Positions 39,852 through 47,855 of a DNA stretch of 58,620 nucleotides are shown here, piece by piece. The notes beneath the pieces were generated by a model. The model made no database searches, was not told where the DNA came from, and was given only the letters and a program-made list of their open reading frames with translations. Every line of letters starts with the position of its first letter. Position 1 is the first letter of the stretch. Source of the stretch: CAYGBM01 sp964348225 (lineage in GTDB: Bacteria; Patescibacteriota; Minisyncoccia; Minisyncoccales; CG1-02-41-26); contig CAYGBM010000046.1 in NCBI GenBank assembly GCA_964348225.1, forward strand, positions 1 through 58,620, in the 5' to 3' direction. The translations under genes were made by a program, and so were the position numbers.

Positions 39852-39924
39852 GGCCTCATCGTCTAGTGGTTTAGGACACCGCTCTCTCACAGCGGAAACA
39901 GGGGTTCAACTCCCCTTGAGGCCA
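39852..39924 (+). tRNA. tRNA-Glu (CTC)
   Basis: Acceptor GGCCTCA / TGAGGCC, anticodon arm CCGCT-CTCTCAC-AGCGG with anticodon CTC, T-arm GGGG-TTCAACT-CCCC, discriminator A. CCA not encoded. cutA starts 8 nt downstream. Confidence 0.93.
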
Positions 39925-39931
39925 CAAAGCT

Positions 39932-40240
39932 ATGGATCTTGTTTTTATTTATATAACCAATCCCACAAGAGAGGAGGCAAAAAAGATAGCTGAGCGGTTG
40001 CTTGAAAAGAAATTAATTGCTTGTGGCAATATCTTTCCCATCAACAGCTTATACTGGCGGGAAGGCAAAATTGCAGATGAGAATGAATTTGTTTTAATTG
40101 CCAAAACAATTGATGCAAATTTTGAAAAAGTAAAAAACGAGGTTGAAAAAATACATTCATATAAAACACCTTGCATTGTAAAAATCCCTGCCAACCCCAA
40201 CAAGAAATATTCCAAATGGCTCGAAAACCAAGTAAAATAA
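39932..40240 (+). CDS. cutA: divalent-cation tolerance protein CutA
   Basis: CutA1 family: small trimeric ferredoxin-like protein. Seen: VFIYITNPTREEAKKIAERLLEKKLIACGNIFPINSLYWREGKI, KTIDANFEKVKNEVEKIHSYKTPCIVKIP and YSKWLE. 102 aa is full length. It lies 8 nt after tRNA-Glu and may be co-transcribed; the palindrome at 40249 with a following TTTTGTTTTG could end the transcript. Confidence 0.94.
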   Translation: MDLVFIYITNPTREEAKKIAERLLEKKLIACGNIFPINSLYWREGKIADENEFVLIAKTIDANFEKVKNEVEKIHSYKTPCIVKIPANPNKKYSKWLENQVK

Positions 40241-40248
40241 ATAAGCAG

Positions 40249-40300
40249 AAACAAAATGGTTCAAATCGTAGCGATCGCTATGGATTGAACCATTTTGTTT
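40249..40300. repeat. CGATCG palindrome, copy C
   Basis: Arms AAACAAAATGGTTCAA.. / ..TTGAACCATTTTGTTT around TAGCGATCGCTA. It sits directly after cutA and may double as its terminator. Confidence 0.85.
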
Positions 40301-40378
40301 TGTATGTTATTATTGAGATATCCAATAAAAAGGTCTTTATTTCTAAGTTAAAGTCATAGCGATGTTAAATTCATAGTG

Positions 40379-41008
40379 ATGTCCATAAAAGAATCTGAGG
40401 AAAAATATACTTTGTATCTCAAGAAAAGAAACCTTGCTCAAAAGTTATTTACGCAAGGTGCTAATGCCGCTTCTTATATTTTATTGGGTCTTAAGGAAGG
40501 CGGGAAAGGTTTTTTGGAGGAGCTGCCTAACTCATACCCTGGATTTGCTTTAATGAAATGGATGTTTGATGTAGGACCATACAAAAATAAAAAACCAGAA
40601 TTTAAAAAAGAAACAATAAGAACAAATCTTCGTCGTTTGATAAAACAAGGCTTAATCGCAAAAGATGCAAAACAGAAGATTTATTATTTAACCGAGAATG
40701 GTGAAAAATTTGTAGCCTATATCAAAAACAGATATTTGATTTTAAAAAAACCCTGGGATGGAAAATTAAGGATAGTGATATTTGATATTCCAGAAAAAAA
40801 GAAATATTGGAGGGAGGCAATGCGCAGAGAACTGTCATTAATGCAATTTAAACAACTGCAAAGAAGTGTTTATGTAGGCAAGCATCCTTTGCCAGAAAGT
40901 TTTTGCAAAGAAATAGAAGAAGCAGGTCTTGGTCAATACATTTTTATTTTCACCGTTGATAAAGTGGACCGCAAAAAAGAAATACTTGATTTATTAGAAG
41001 AGGAATAA
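40379..41008 (+). CDS. PaaX-like regulator with Cas2-like C-terminal domain (209 aa)
   Basis: N-terminal winged helix (GFALMKWMFDVG ... TIRTNLRRLIKQGLIAKDAKQKIYYLTENGEKFV). The C-terminal domain reads WDGKLRIVIFDIPEKKKYWREAMRRELSLMQFKQLQRSVYVGKHPL, the PaaX-C/Cas2-like ferredoxin fold. No cas genes or CRISPR array are nearby, so a DNA-binding regulator is more likely than Cas2. Start ATG 40379. The gene is flanked closely by palindrome copies C and D. Confidence 0.8.
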   Translation: MSIKESEEKYTLYLKKRNLAQKLFTQGANAASYILLGLKEGGKGFLEELPNSYPGFALMKWMFDVGPYKNKKPEFKKETIRTNLRRLIKQGLIAKDAKQKIYYLTENGEKFVAYIKNRYLILKKPWDGKLRIVIFDIPEKKKYWREAMRRELSLMQFKQLQRSVYVGKHPLPESFCKEIEEAGLGQYIFIFTVDKVDRKKEILDLLEEE

Positions 41009-41026
41009 AAAAAGCAAAAAGAAAAG

Positions 41027-41062
41027 TGGTTCAATCCATAGCGATCGCTATGATTTGAACCA
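41027..41062. repeat. CGATCG palindrome, copy D
   Basis: TGGTTCAA.. / ..TTGAACCA arms around TAGCGATCGCTA, 18 nt after the PaaX-like gene. Confidence 0.85.
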
Positions 41063-41086
41063 GGGGGTAATTCTTTGTTTAAAGGG

Positions 41087-41137
41087 TTCAATATTGCATT
41101 TCATTCAATACTGCATTTTATTCAATATTGCATTTCA
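41087..41137. repeat. three tandem 17-nt repeats
   Basis: Units at 41087-41103, 41104-41120 and 41121-41137 read TTCAATATTGCATTTCA with two changes in the middle copy. Non-coding, between the PaaX-like gene and a convergent minus-strand gene. Confidence 0.85.
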
Positions 41138-41156
41138 ACGTTTCATGACTTCAACG

Positions 41157-41199
41157 AAAAAGGCATCGCCTATTCTACTGGGCGAGCCCTTTTACTTTT
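41157..41199. terminator. bidirectional terminator
   Basis: AAAAGG..TCGCC pairs with GGGCGA..CCTTTT, with T-runs on both strands. It serves the convergent genes at 40379 and 41809. Confidence 0.75.
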
Positions 41200-41209
41200 G
41201 GACGATTTT

Positions 41210-41809
41210 TCAAGGCGAATTAATCCTTGATTTCAAAGCCGATAAAGCATTTTGAGTTTGCTCGAAAAGGCTTTGTATTTCATCCACAGAGCTTTCTGCG
41301 GTTTTTATAGCTTCCGTGGCGCTATTCAATGATTTCACAACATCCAAAATCAGCTTTAAAGCTGCCGAGATACCATTTAAACCTTCTGACATGCCATTTA
41401 AACCCTTCATAGCATTGCTCATATCGCGCATAATCCCTGCAATAGCGTTTTCTGTTGAGGACAAGGCTATACTCTTCTGAAAATCGCCCAGTTGCACTTT
41501 GAGTTCTGTATTTTCTCGCTCAAGCCTCTCTATAGTTCCAAAAACATCCTCATAAGATTCCAACCCAAGAAATTCCGATTGCTCAGAGATAGAAGAATCT
41601 GATACTTTAGACTCTGAGTGAAGAGCTCGCAGCATATCTTCAAGCGGAAACAAATCGATTATCAAAGAAAGGAATACATCAGAAGACTTTTGTTCCACTA
41701 AGGAAGATTCTTCTTCTCCTGACTTAATAGAAGTTAATTGCTCAAGAAACCGTCTCAGAGGATCGGCGATATCTTCGGGGACACCTGTGAGCACTAGACG
41801 GCTTGTCAT
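41210..41809 (-). CDS. hypothetical helical/coiled-coil protein (199 aa)
   Basis: N-terminal ~80 residues alpha/beta (RLVLTGVPEDIADPLRRFLEQL), then helical segments IERLERENTELKVQLGDFQKS and a C-terminal stretch of spaced hydrophobic heptads (MKGLNGMSEGLNGISAALKL). Soluble. GGAGAGGAG lies about 4 nt before the ATG on the minus strand. An AACTTGTTT/AAACAAGTT hairpin occurs upstream at about 41870-41890. No family recognised. Confidence 0.65.
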   Translation of the reverse strand: MTSRLVLTGVPEDIADPLRRFLEQLTSIKSGEEESSLVEQKSSDVFLSLIIDLFPLEDMLRALHSESKVSDSSISEQSEFLGLESYEDVFGTIERLERENTELKVQLGDFQKSIALSSTENAIAGIMRDMSNAMKGLNGMSEGLNGISAALKLILDVVKSLNSATEAIKTAESSVDEIQSLFEQTQNALSALKSRINSP

Positions 41810-41990
41810 TTTCTCCTCTCCTTTTATCTCCCTTTTTCTTTTTCGGTCTTACTATAGTTAACTTGTTTGTAAAACAAGTTGTTGGCAAGGTGCCGGGGTT
41901 ATTTTATAGGTTATTTTGTTGAAAAGCAAGTGGGTATATTTGGGGATTGTGAGGGTAGATTTCAAATTCATAAAAAGGTAAAATAAGAGA

Positions 41991-44684
41991 ATGGCTGAAA
42001 TAAATTGGCACAATTTGGCTTTCAGGCAGGTGGTAAAAACACTAGGCACTGATATTGATAAAGGCCTAACAGAAAAAGAGGTTGAAGAACTTCAGAGAAA
42101 ACATGGTAAAAATGAGTTGCCTGAAGAAAAGCCTGCTTCAAGGATCAAAATATTTCTGAGCCAGCTAAGAAGTCCTTTAATATATATTTTGATAGCAGCT
42201 GGCATAATAACCCTGTTCTTCAAAGAATGGGCTGACACTGTGGTGATTTTTGCTGCTGTTGGGCTAAATACCATTGTTGGTTACGTACAGGAGTCAAAAG
42301 CCTCAAATGCTCTGAGAGAATTAAAAAAGGTTTTGAGGGTAAAAGCTGCTGTTTTCAGAGATGGTAAAGAAAAAGAAATTTTCCAAGAAGAATTGGTGCC
42401 TGGCGACATTGTGGTTTTGAAAAGCGGCAATAAAGTGCCTGCTGATGGCAGGATTGTTGAATCTTGGAATTTAAAAGTGAACGAAGCTCCTTTAACAGGG
42501 GAGTGGTTGGCAGCCGACAAGTCAATTAATATTTTACCTCAAGAAACTCCTTTGGCTGACAGGGACAATATGGTTTATATGGGAACAACGATTGAGGATG
42601 GGGAAGGTAAAGCAGTTGTTACAGAAGTTGGTGGCAAAAGTGAACTTGGCAAGGTGGCAGGGTTAATAAGAGAAACAAAAGAACAAAAAACTCCCTATCA
42701 AAAGAAACTATCCCATTTTTCAAAGATTGTGGCTTTGGCTATTGCTGTGATTTGTCTTGGTATATTTATTGAAGGAATGTTGAGATTTAGCGATATTTCA
42801 TTAGTTGAAAGATTCAAAGAGATTTTCACAACTACGGTGGCTGTTGCTGTAGCTGCTATTCCTGAGGGCCTGCCAATAGCTATGACCGTGATTTTAGCTT
42901 TAGGAATGGAAAGAATTTTAAGAAGAAGGGGCTTGGTGAGGAAGTTGGCTTCAGCTGAAACCCTGGGTTCTACCTCTATAATAGCTACCGACAAAACCCT
43001 GACTTTAACTGAAGGAAGAATGGAGGTGATAGAGGTTAAAAGTGATAACCAAAACCTTGCTTTGCAGATTGGGGCTTTAGCTAACGAAGCCTTTGTTGAG
43101 AATCCAAGAGACGGCTTTAAAAAATGGAAAATCAGGGGCAGGCCTACTGATAGAGCCCTGGTTATAGCTGCTGCTAAGCAAGGTTTAAAAAAGCCTCAAT
43201 TAGAAAAGCAGCTTCCAAAAATAGATGAGATTCCTTTTAATACCCAGGATAAATTTATTGCAGCTTTGCATAGATCTGGAAATTGGAATCTTTTGTATGT
43301 CTCAGGAGCTCCAGAAAAAGTTATAAACCTATGCTCAAAAGTTCAAAGAAAAAAAAGCACAAGAATAATAACTTCAAGAACTGCTTCGGGTTTACAGCAG
43401 CAATTAGAAGAGTTAACTGGCAGGGGATTAAGGGTGGTGGCGGTTGCCTTCCGAAAATTTAAGCCAGAAAACATAAAAGTTAACAAGAAAAAATCTTCAA
43501 TAGCTCAAGCTAAAGACAGAACAAAACCTGACAGTTCCTATCTTAAAAAAGAGGTAAAAGAAATGACTTTTGTTGGTTTCATTGGGCTCAGAGACCCCTT
43601 GAGAAAGGAAACGAAAAAAGCATTCAGCATCTGCAAAAAAGCAGGTATGAAGCCAATCATTGTAACTGGCGACCATATGCTCACAGCCAAGGCTGTAGCT
43701 CGGGAGCTTGGGCTTAAGGTTAAGAAAGAAAACATAATGTTGGGAGAAGAGTTGGACAATCTCTCTGATGAAAAACTTCAAAAAGTTCTCAACAAGATTA
43801 ATGTTTTTGCCAGGGTAGAACCTCGCCATAAACTAAGGATAATTACTGCTTGGCAAGCTCAAGATCAGGTTGTAGCTATGACTGGCGATGGCATTAACGA
43901 TGCCCCAGCCTTGAAAAAAGCTGACATTGGGGTAGCCTTGGGTTCTGGCACTGATGTTGCCAAAGAAGTTTCAGACCTGGTATTGCTTAATGATAATTTT
44001 TCAGTTATTGTAGCTGCAGTAGAGGAGGGAAGAGCCATTCTTGATAATATCCGAAAAGTCATTACCTATTTGCTTTCTAGTAGCTTTACCGAAGTTATCC
44101 TAATAGGAACAAGTATTTTAGCAAAATTCCCTTTGCCAGTAACCGCTGTCCAGATTCTTTGGGTTAATTTAATAGAAGATGGATTGCCAAATATTGCTTT
44201 AGCTTTTGAGCCCAAAGAGAAAGATTTGATGAAACACAAGCCCCAGAGCCAGAAAGTTCCTCTTTTAACGCGGGAAATGAAAACAATTATCTTCATTATT
44301 GGCATCCTCTCTGACTTACTGTTGTTAGGGCTTTTCTTTCTCTTGTTTAAAAAATTCGGCAAAGAGAATATTGGCTATATCAGAACAATGATTTTTTCAG
44401 CTTTGTCTATTGATTCTTTGTTTTATGTTTTCTCTTGCAAGAGCCTGAGAAGGAGTATTTGGCAGATTAATGTCTTTTCAAACAAGCTCTTGGTTGTCGC
44501 TTGGATAGTGGGCTTCATAGCCTTGTTTGCTACTGTTTATTTTCCACCACTTCAAACTGTTTTAAAAACCGTTCCGTTAGGAGTACTTGACTGGTTAATT
44601 TTGATGGGGCTTGGGATAATTGAAGTATCAGCTATTGAAGCAGCAAAGCACTATTTTATTGCAAGACACCAAACAAATGTTTAA
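41991..44684 (+). CDS. P-type cation-transporting ATPase (P2, Ca2+-type) with variant motifs
   Basis: 897 aa with the P2-ATPase layout: N-terminal cation domain (HNLAFRQVVKTLGTDIDKGLTEKEVEELQRKHG), an actuator motif LTGEWLAADKS near residue 170 (canonical TGES), M4 AIPEGLPIAMT, a phosphorylation motif ATDKTLTLTEG near 334 (canonical DKTGT; Asp kept, Gly to Leu), then VTGDH, MTGDGINDAPALKKADIGVALG and C-terminal helices. Known: pumps Ca2+ or other cations using aspartyl phosphate. No SD. An Na/Ca exchanger gene follows at 18 nt, suggesting linked cation homeostasis. Confidence 0.93.
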   Translation: MAEINWHNLAFRQVVKTLGTDIDKGLTEKEVEELQRKHGKNELPEEKPASRIKIFLSQLRSPLIYILIAAGIITLFFKEWADTVVIFAAVGLNTIVGYVQESKASNALRELKKVLRVKAAVFRDGKEKEIFQEELVPGDIVVLKSGNKVPADGRIVESWNLKVNEAPLTGEWLAADKSINILPQETPLADRDNMVYMGTTIEDGEGKAVVTEVGGKSELGKVAGLIRETKEQKTPYQKKLSHFSKIVALAIAVICLGIFIEGMLRFSDISLVERFKEIFTTTVAVAVAAIPEGLPIAMTVILALGMERILRRRGLVRKLASAETLGSTSIIATDKTLTLTEGRMEVIEVKSDNQNLALQIGALANEAFVENPRDGFKKWKIRGRPTDRALVIAAAKQGLKKPQLEKQLPKIDEIPFNTQDKFIAALHRSGNWNLLYVSGAPEKVINLCSKVQRKKSTRIITSRTASGLQQQLEELTGRGLRVVAVAFRKFKPENIKVNKKKSSIAQAKDRTKPDSSYLKKEVKEMTFVGFIGLRDPLRKETKKAFSICKKAGMKPIIVTGDHMLTAKAVARELGLKVKKENIMLGEELDNLSDEKLQKVLNKINVFARVEPRHKLRIITAWQAQDQVVAMTGDGINDAPALKKADIGVALGSGTDVAKEVSDLVLLNDNFSVIVAAVEEGRAILDNIRKVITYLLSSSFTEVILIGTSILAKFPLPVTAVQILWVNLIEDGLPNIALAFEPKEKDLMKHKPQSQKVPLLTREMKTIIFIIGILSDLLLLGLFFLLFKKFGKENIGYIRTMIFSALSIDSLFYVFSCKSLRRSIWQINVFSNKLLVVAWIVGFIALFATVYFPPLQTVLKTVPLGVLDWLILMGLGIIEVSAIEAAKHYFIARHQTNV

Positions 44685-44701
44685 ATTCTACTTAAATTAG
44701 T

Positions 44702-45658
44702 ATGCTTTGGTTATACATTATAGTTTTTATAGGCTCTTGTCTTCTTCTAGTAAAAGCTGGGGCTTGGGTGGTAAAATCATTAGTGAGAGTTGCCCAATTT
44801 TTGGAATGGGGTGAATTCTTTGTGGCTTTTATCTTGATGGCTTTTGCCACTTCCTTGCCAGAGCTTTTCGTTGGTCTTACCTCAGCTATTAATGGCCGCC
44901 CATCCCTTTCTTTTGGCAATGTTATTGGCTCAAACGTGATTAATCTAAGCCTGGCAGTGGGTATTCCTGTACTTTTAGCCTCGGGGATAGCGCTTAATAG
45001 AACCATAGCTCGGAGAGATTCTTTTTACACAATCTTGTTTGCTATTTTGCCAGTGTTGATGATTTTAGACGGCTCGCTTTCCCGGGTTGATGGGATATCT
45101 CTGCTGGTTGGCTTAATTTTCTATATGTCATTGGTTCTTAGGAAGAATACTAAATTAACGAGAGTACTTACTATTAAATTTCACAGAGATGTTTCTCAAT
45201 TCAAAACACTTTTAAGGGATTTGGGTGTATTCTTTGGTGGTATAGCCTTGCTTTTGCTTAGTGCCCAGGGAATTGTTTGGTCCTCCTCCTCTTTTGCTCA
45301 ATTGATTGGAGTGCCCTTAGTTTTTATTGGTGCTTTAATAGTGGCTCTTGGCACAAACCTGCCTGAGATTGTCTTCGGTATAAAAGCTGTTATGGCTAAA
45401 CACGAGCAAATGGTTTTGGGCAATTTAATGGGCTCGGTGGTTGTGAATTCAACTTTGGTTTTAGGATTAACTTGTTTAATCCACCCGCTAAAAGTTCCCA
45501 ATGTTTCTCCCTATCTCATTGGAATTGTCTGGACAATAGTTGGAGCTTTAATATTCTATTGGTTTGCTGCCAGCAAAGAAAGTATTTCCAGAAAAGAAGC
45601 AGTCTTTTTAATTGAGCTTTATGTCTTATTTATCATTGTTCAACTCATATTTAGATAA
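44702..45658 (+). CDS. sodium/calcium exchanger family protein (YrbG-like)
   Basis: About ten hydrophobic helices and the two internal alpha-repeats of the CaCA superfamily: FATSLPELFVGLTSAINGRPSLSFGNVIGSNVINLSL and GTNLPEIVFGIKAVMAKHEQMVLGNLMGSVVVNSTLVLG. 318 aa. It lies 17 nt after the P-type ATPase and 14 nt before rmuC. Probable cation/Ca2+ antiporter. Confidence 0.93.
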   Translation: MLWLYIIVFIGSCLLLVKAGAWVVKSLVRVAQFLEWGEFFVAFILMAFATSLPELFVGLTSAINGRPSLSFGNVIGSNVINLSLAVGIPVLLASGIALNRTIARRDSFYTILFAILPVLMILDGSLSRVDGISLLVGLIFYMSLVLRKNTKLTRVLTIKFHRDVSQFKTLLRDLGVFFGGIALLLLSAQGIVWSSSSFAQLIGVPLVFIGALIVALGTNLPEIVFGIKAVMAKHEQMVLGNLMGSVVVNSTLVLGLTCLIHPLKVPNVSPYLIGIVWTIVGALIFYWFAASKESISRKEAVFLIELYVLFIIVQLIFR

Positions 45659-45672
45659 ACAAATAATCCTTT

Positions 45673-46746
45673 ATGTCTGACTTAGTTTTTATTTTAATAA
45701 TGGCTTTGGTTGTGCTAGTTGGCGTTGGTATCTCTGTTTTTTACATAAAAAGGCAAACAAAGCAGCTCCGAGGAGGCAAAGAAGATGCCTCTGCTTTAGG
45801 CTTAATCAAACAGGATTTGGAAGGCATCAGGCAGGAAATTAAAGAAAGCAGAGAAAAAAACATCGAGACCTTAAAAGACCAGCTGCAAGAAAGCAGAAAG
45901 GCTGCCCAAGAAAGCAGTAGAATTGTTAAAGATGTTACTGAGCAATTAACCAAGCTTGGCGAAACCAACAAACAAGTAATCGGGTTTGCTGAACAACTAC
46001 AATCTTTAGAAGACATTCTAAAAAACCCCAAACAAAGAGGCATTTTAGGGGAGTATTATTTAGAGGAACTGTTAAAAAATGTTTTCAGCCCTAACCAGTA
46101 TCAAATGCAGTATAAATTCAAAGACGGGCAAATGGTTGATGCTGTCATATTTGTGAAAGATAAAATTATTCCTATTGATTCAAAATTCTCTTTAGAGAAT
46201 TACAACAGAATCGTCAATGAAAAAGACCCAGCTAGACGACAAGAGCTGGAAAAATCATTTAAGCAGGACTTGAAAAACAGAATAGAAGAAACAGCCAAGT
46301 ATGTTCGGCCTCAAGAAAAAACCCTAGGGTTTGCTTTTATGTTTATACCAGCTGAAGCCATTTATTATGATTTGCTGGTAAATAAGGTTGGCGCTATTAA
46401 AAGCAATACCCGTGATTTGGTTGAGTATGCTGCTAAGGAAAAGAATGTCCATATCGTTTCTCCCAATACTTTTTACGCTTATTTGCAAACTATTCTTCAG
46501 GGACTAAGGGCTTTTCAAATAGAAAAGTCAGCAATGCAAATCAGAAAAAGTGTTGAAATGCTTGGACGCCATCTGGCAAACTATGATGTTTATATGAAAA
46601 AGCTGGGCAGCCATTTAGCAACCACCTGCAACACTTATAACACAGCCTACAAAGAATTAAATAAAATTGACAAAGACGTGGTTAAAATTACTGGTGGTGA
46701 AAAAAAAATTGAGCCCCTGCAGATTGACAAGCCCAATATTGACTAA
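45673..46746 (+). CDS. rmuC: DNA recombination protein RmuC homologue
   Basis: N-terminal membrane segment (residues 3-24), a long coiled coil (about 35-120), then the RmuC nuclease-like core: NPKQRGILGEYYLEELLKNVF, YKFKDGQMVDAVIFVKDKIIPIDSKFSLENY, FMFIPAEAIYYDLL and SPNTFYAYLQTILQGL. PD-(D/E)XK-like residues lie in D-AVI...PIDSKF. 357 aa. Last gene of the ATPase-exchanger group; L21 follows. Confidence 0.92.
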   Translation: MSDLVFILIMALVVLVGVGISVFYIKRQTKQLRGGKEDASALGLIKQDLEGIRQEIKESREKNIETLKDQLQESRKAAQESSRIVKDVTEQLTKLGETNKQVIGFAEQLQSLEDILKNPKQRGILGEYYLEELLKNVFSPNQYQMQYKFKDGQMVDAVIFVKDKIIPIDSKFSLENYNRIVNEKDPARRQELEKSFKQDLKNRIEETAKYVRPQEKTLGFAFMFIPAEAIYYDLLVNKVGAIKSNTRDLVEYAAKEKNVHIVSPNTFYAYLQTILQGLRAFQIEKSAMQIRKSVEMLGRHLANYDVYMKKLGSHLATTCNTYNTAYKELNKIDKDVVKITGGEKKIEPLQIDKPNID

Positions 46747-46785
46747 ATCCATCAAAAATGTAAAATATAAAAATTATAGTTCTTA

Positions 46786-46808
46786 CAGTGTCCGGGAAAC
46801 TGTAAACT
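46786..46808 (+). promoter_or_regulatory. hairpin in the rplU leader
   Basis: TTACAGT / AACTGTAA with loop GTCCGGGA ends 5 nt before the rplU start codon. It may act in translational control by L21. Confidence 0.4.
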
Positions 46809-46812
46809 CTTT

Positions 46813-47124
46813 ATGTTGGCAGTTATTCGAACTGGCGGTAAACAATATCTTGTTCAGCCAGGCGACAAAATTCAAATAGAGAAGTTAAACAAAAAGCAAG
46901 GCGCTGAAATTACTTTCAGCGATGTTTTGTTGGTGGATAAAAACAGAAAATTGGACATAGGCACACCAAAAGTAAAAGGCGCTAAAGTTGTTGGAAAAGT
47001 CCTCAAACAGGGAAAAGGGGACAAGGTCATTGTTTTTAAATATAAACCTAAAAAACGTTATAAAAAGAAGAAGGGTCACCGCCAGCCCTTCACCGAAGTT
47101 GAAATCACCAAAATCGAAACATGA
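46813..47124 (+). CDS. rplU: 50S ribosomal protein L21
   Basis: MLAVIRTGGKQYLVQPGDKIQIEKL is the L21 start; GDKVIVFKYKPKKRYKKKKGHRQPFTEVEITKI is the classical C-terminal signature. 103 aa, full length, no SD. rpmA is not adjacent. Followed by tandem palindromes and the convergent recR. Confidence 0.97.
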   Translation: MLAVIRTGGKQYLVQPGDKIQIEKLNKKQGAEITFSDVLLVDKNRKLDIGTPKVKGAKVVGKVLKQGKGDKVIVFKYKPKKRYKKKKGHRQPFTEVEITKIET

Positions 47125-47127
47125 AAA

Positions 47128-47181
47128 GTTTTACAGGGGATGTTCCCCTGTAAAACCTACAGGGGAACATCCCCTGTAGGT
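47128..47181. terminator. two adjacent palindromes between rplU and recR
   Basis: GTTTTACAGGGGA / TCCCCTGTAAAAC (47128-47156) overlaps ACCTACAGGGGA / TCCCCTGTAGGT (47155-47181). Both carry ACAGGGGA..TCCCCTGT arms, so they can also pair with each other. They probably end transcription from both sides. Confidence 0.65.
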
Positions 47182-47844
47182 TTAACCTCTGTTTTCCAGG
47201 GCAGAACTTAGGGTTTCATCATCTGCGTATTCTAGTTCGCCGCCCACGGGCAAACCTCTGCCAAGCTGGGTGGTTTTTATTTTTGAGTCTTTCAACTTTC
47301 TTTTCAGCCACAAAGCAGTGCTTTGTCCTTCGGTTGTAGGGTTCAGAGCCAAGATGACTTCTTTGATACTATCTTTTTTAATTCTTTCTACGAATTTATC
47401 AAGCCGTTTTTCTATTTGTTTTTTCTCTTGTTCTTTTTTTAATCCTGCCATTGTTCCTCCTAAAATAAAATAAAGCCCTTTGAACTTATGGGTGTTTTCA
47501 ACTGCTTCCAAATCAACCTCTTTTTCAACAATGCAAAGCAAGGTTTTGTCTCTTCTTGTGTCAGCACAAATAGGACATAACAAATCAGGAGCCTGTTTCA
47601 AATCTGTCCGATCGGCACGATTTGAAACAGACCTCAAGGTAGAGCTGTCGGGCTCAAACGATTTGAAGCAAAGCGAGCATATTTTCATTTTGTTTTTTAA
47701 CTCCTCAATTGATTTCAAAAGCTCGTCAATCTCTTCTTTAGGTTTTTTTATTAAATAAAAAACGAACCGAGCAGCTGTTCTCGGACCCACGGTAGGAAAC
47801 TTGGAAAATAATTTGATTAGATTTTCAATAGTCTGAGAATACAC
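47182..47844 (-). CDS. recR: recombination mediator RecR with in-frame insertion in the zinc finger
   Basis: Loads RecA with RecFO. Seen: LIKLFSKFPTVGPRTAARFVFYL (HhH), Cys56-x2-Cys59 and Cys90-x2-Cys93 followed by ADTRRDKTLLCIVE, and a Toprim domain with LNPTTEGQSTALWLKRKL and GLPVGGELEYADDETL. The spacing between the two Cys pairs is 30 residues instead of about 11. Residues 72-85 (SVSNRADRTDLKQ region) are encoded by palindrome copy E. Eleven nt from dnaB, same strand. 220 aa, against about 200 usual. Confidence 0.93.
   Translation of the reverse strand: MYSQTIENLIKLFSKFPTVGPRTAARFVFYLIKKPKEEIDELLKSIEELKNKMKICSLCFKSFEPDSSTLRSVSNRADRTDLKQAPDLLCPICADTRRDKTLLCIVEKEVDLEAVENTHKFKGLYFILGGTMAGLKKEQEKKQIEKRLDKFVERIKKDSIKEVILALNPTTEGQSTALWLKRKLKDSKIKTTQLGRGLPVGGELEYADDETLSSALENRG
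47593..47630. repeat. CGATCG palindrome, copy E, inside recR
   Basis: Perfect 12-bp arms CTGTTTCAAATC (47593-47604) / GATTTGAAACAG (47619-47630) around TGTCCGATCGGCAC. It is in frame and adds residues 72-85 of RecR. Same family as copies A-D. Confidence 0.88.
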
Positions 47845-47855
47845 AAATTAGAAAT

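Noticed and set aside
40379..41008. Cas2 and a CRISPR locus
   Set aside because: The C-terminal fold is Cas2-like, but the N-terminal winged helix makes it PaaX-like. No cas1, effector or spaced direct-repeat array is present; the 17-nt repeats at 41087 have no spacers.
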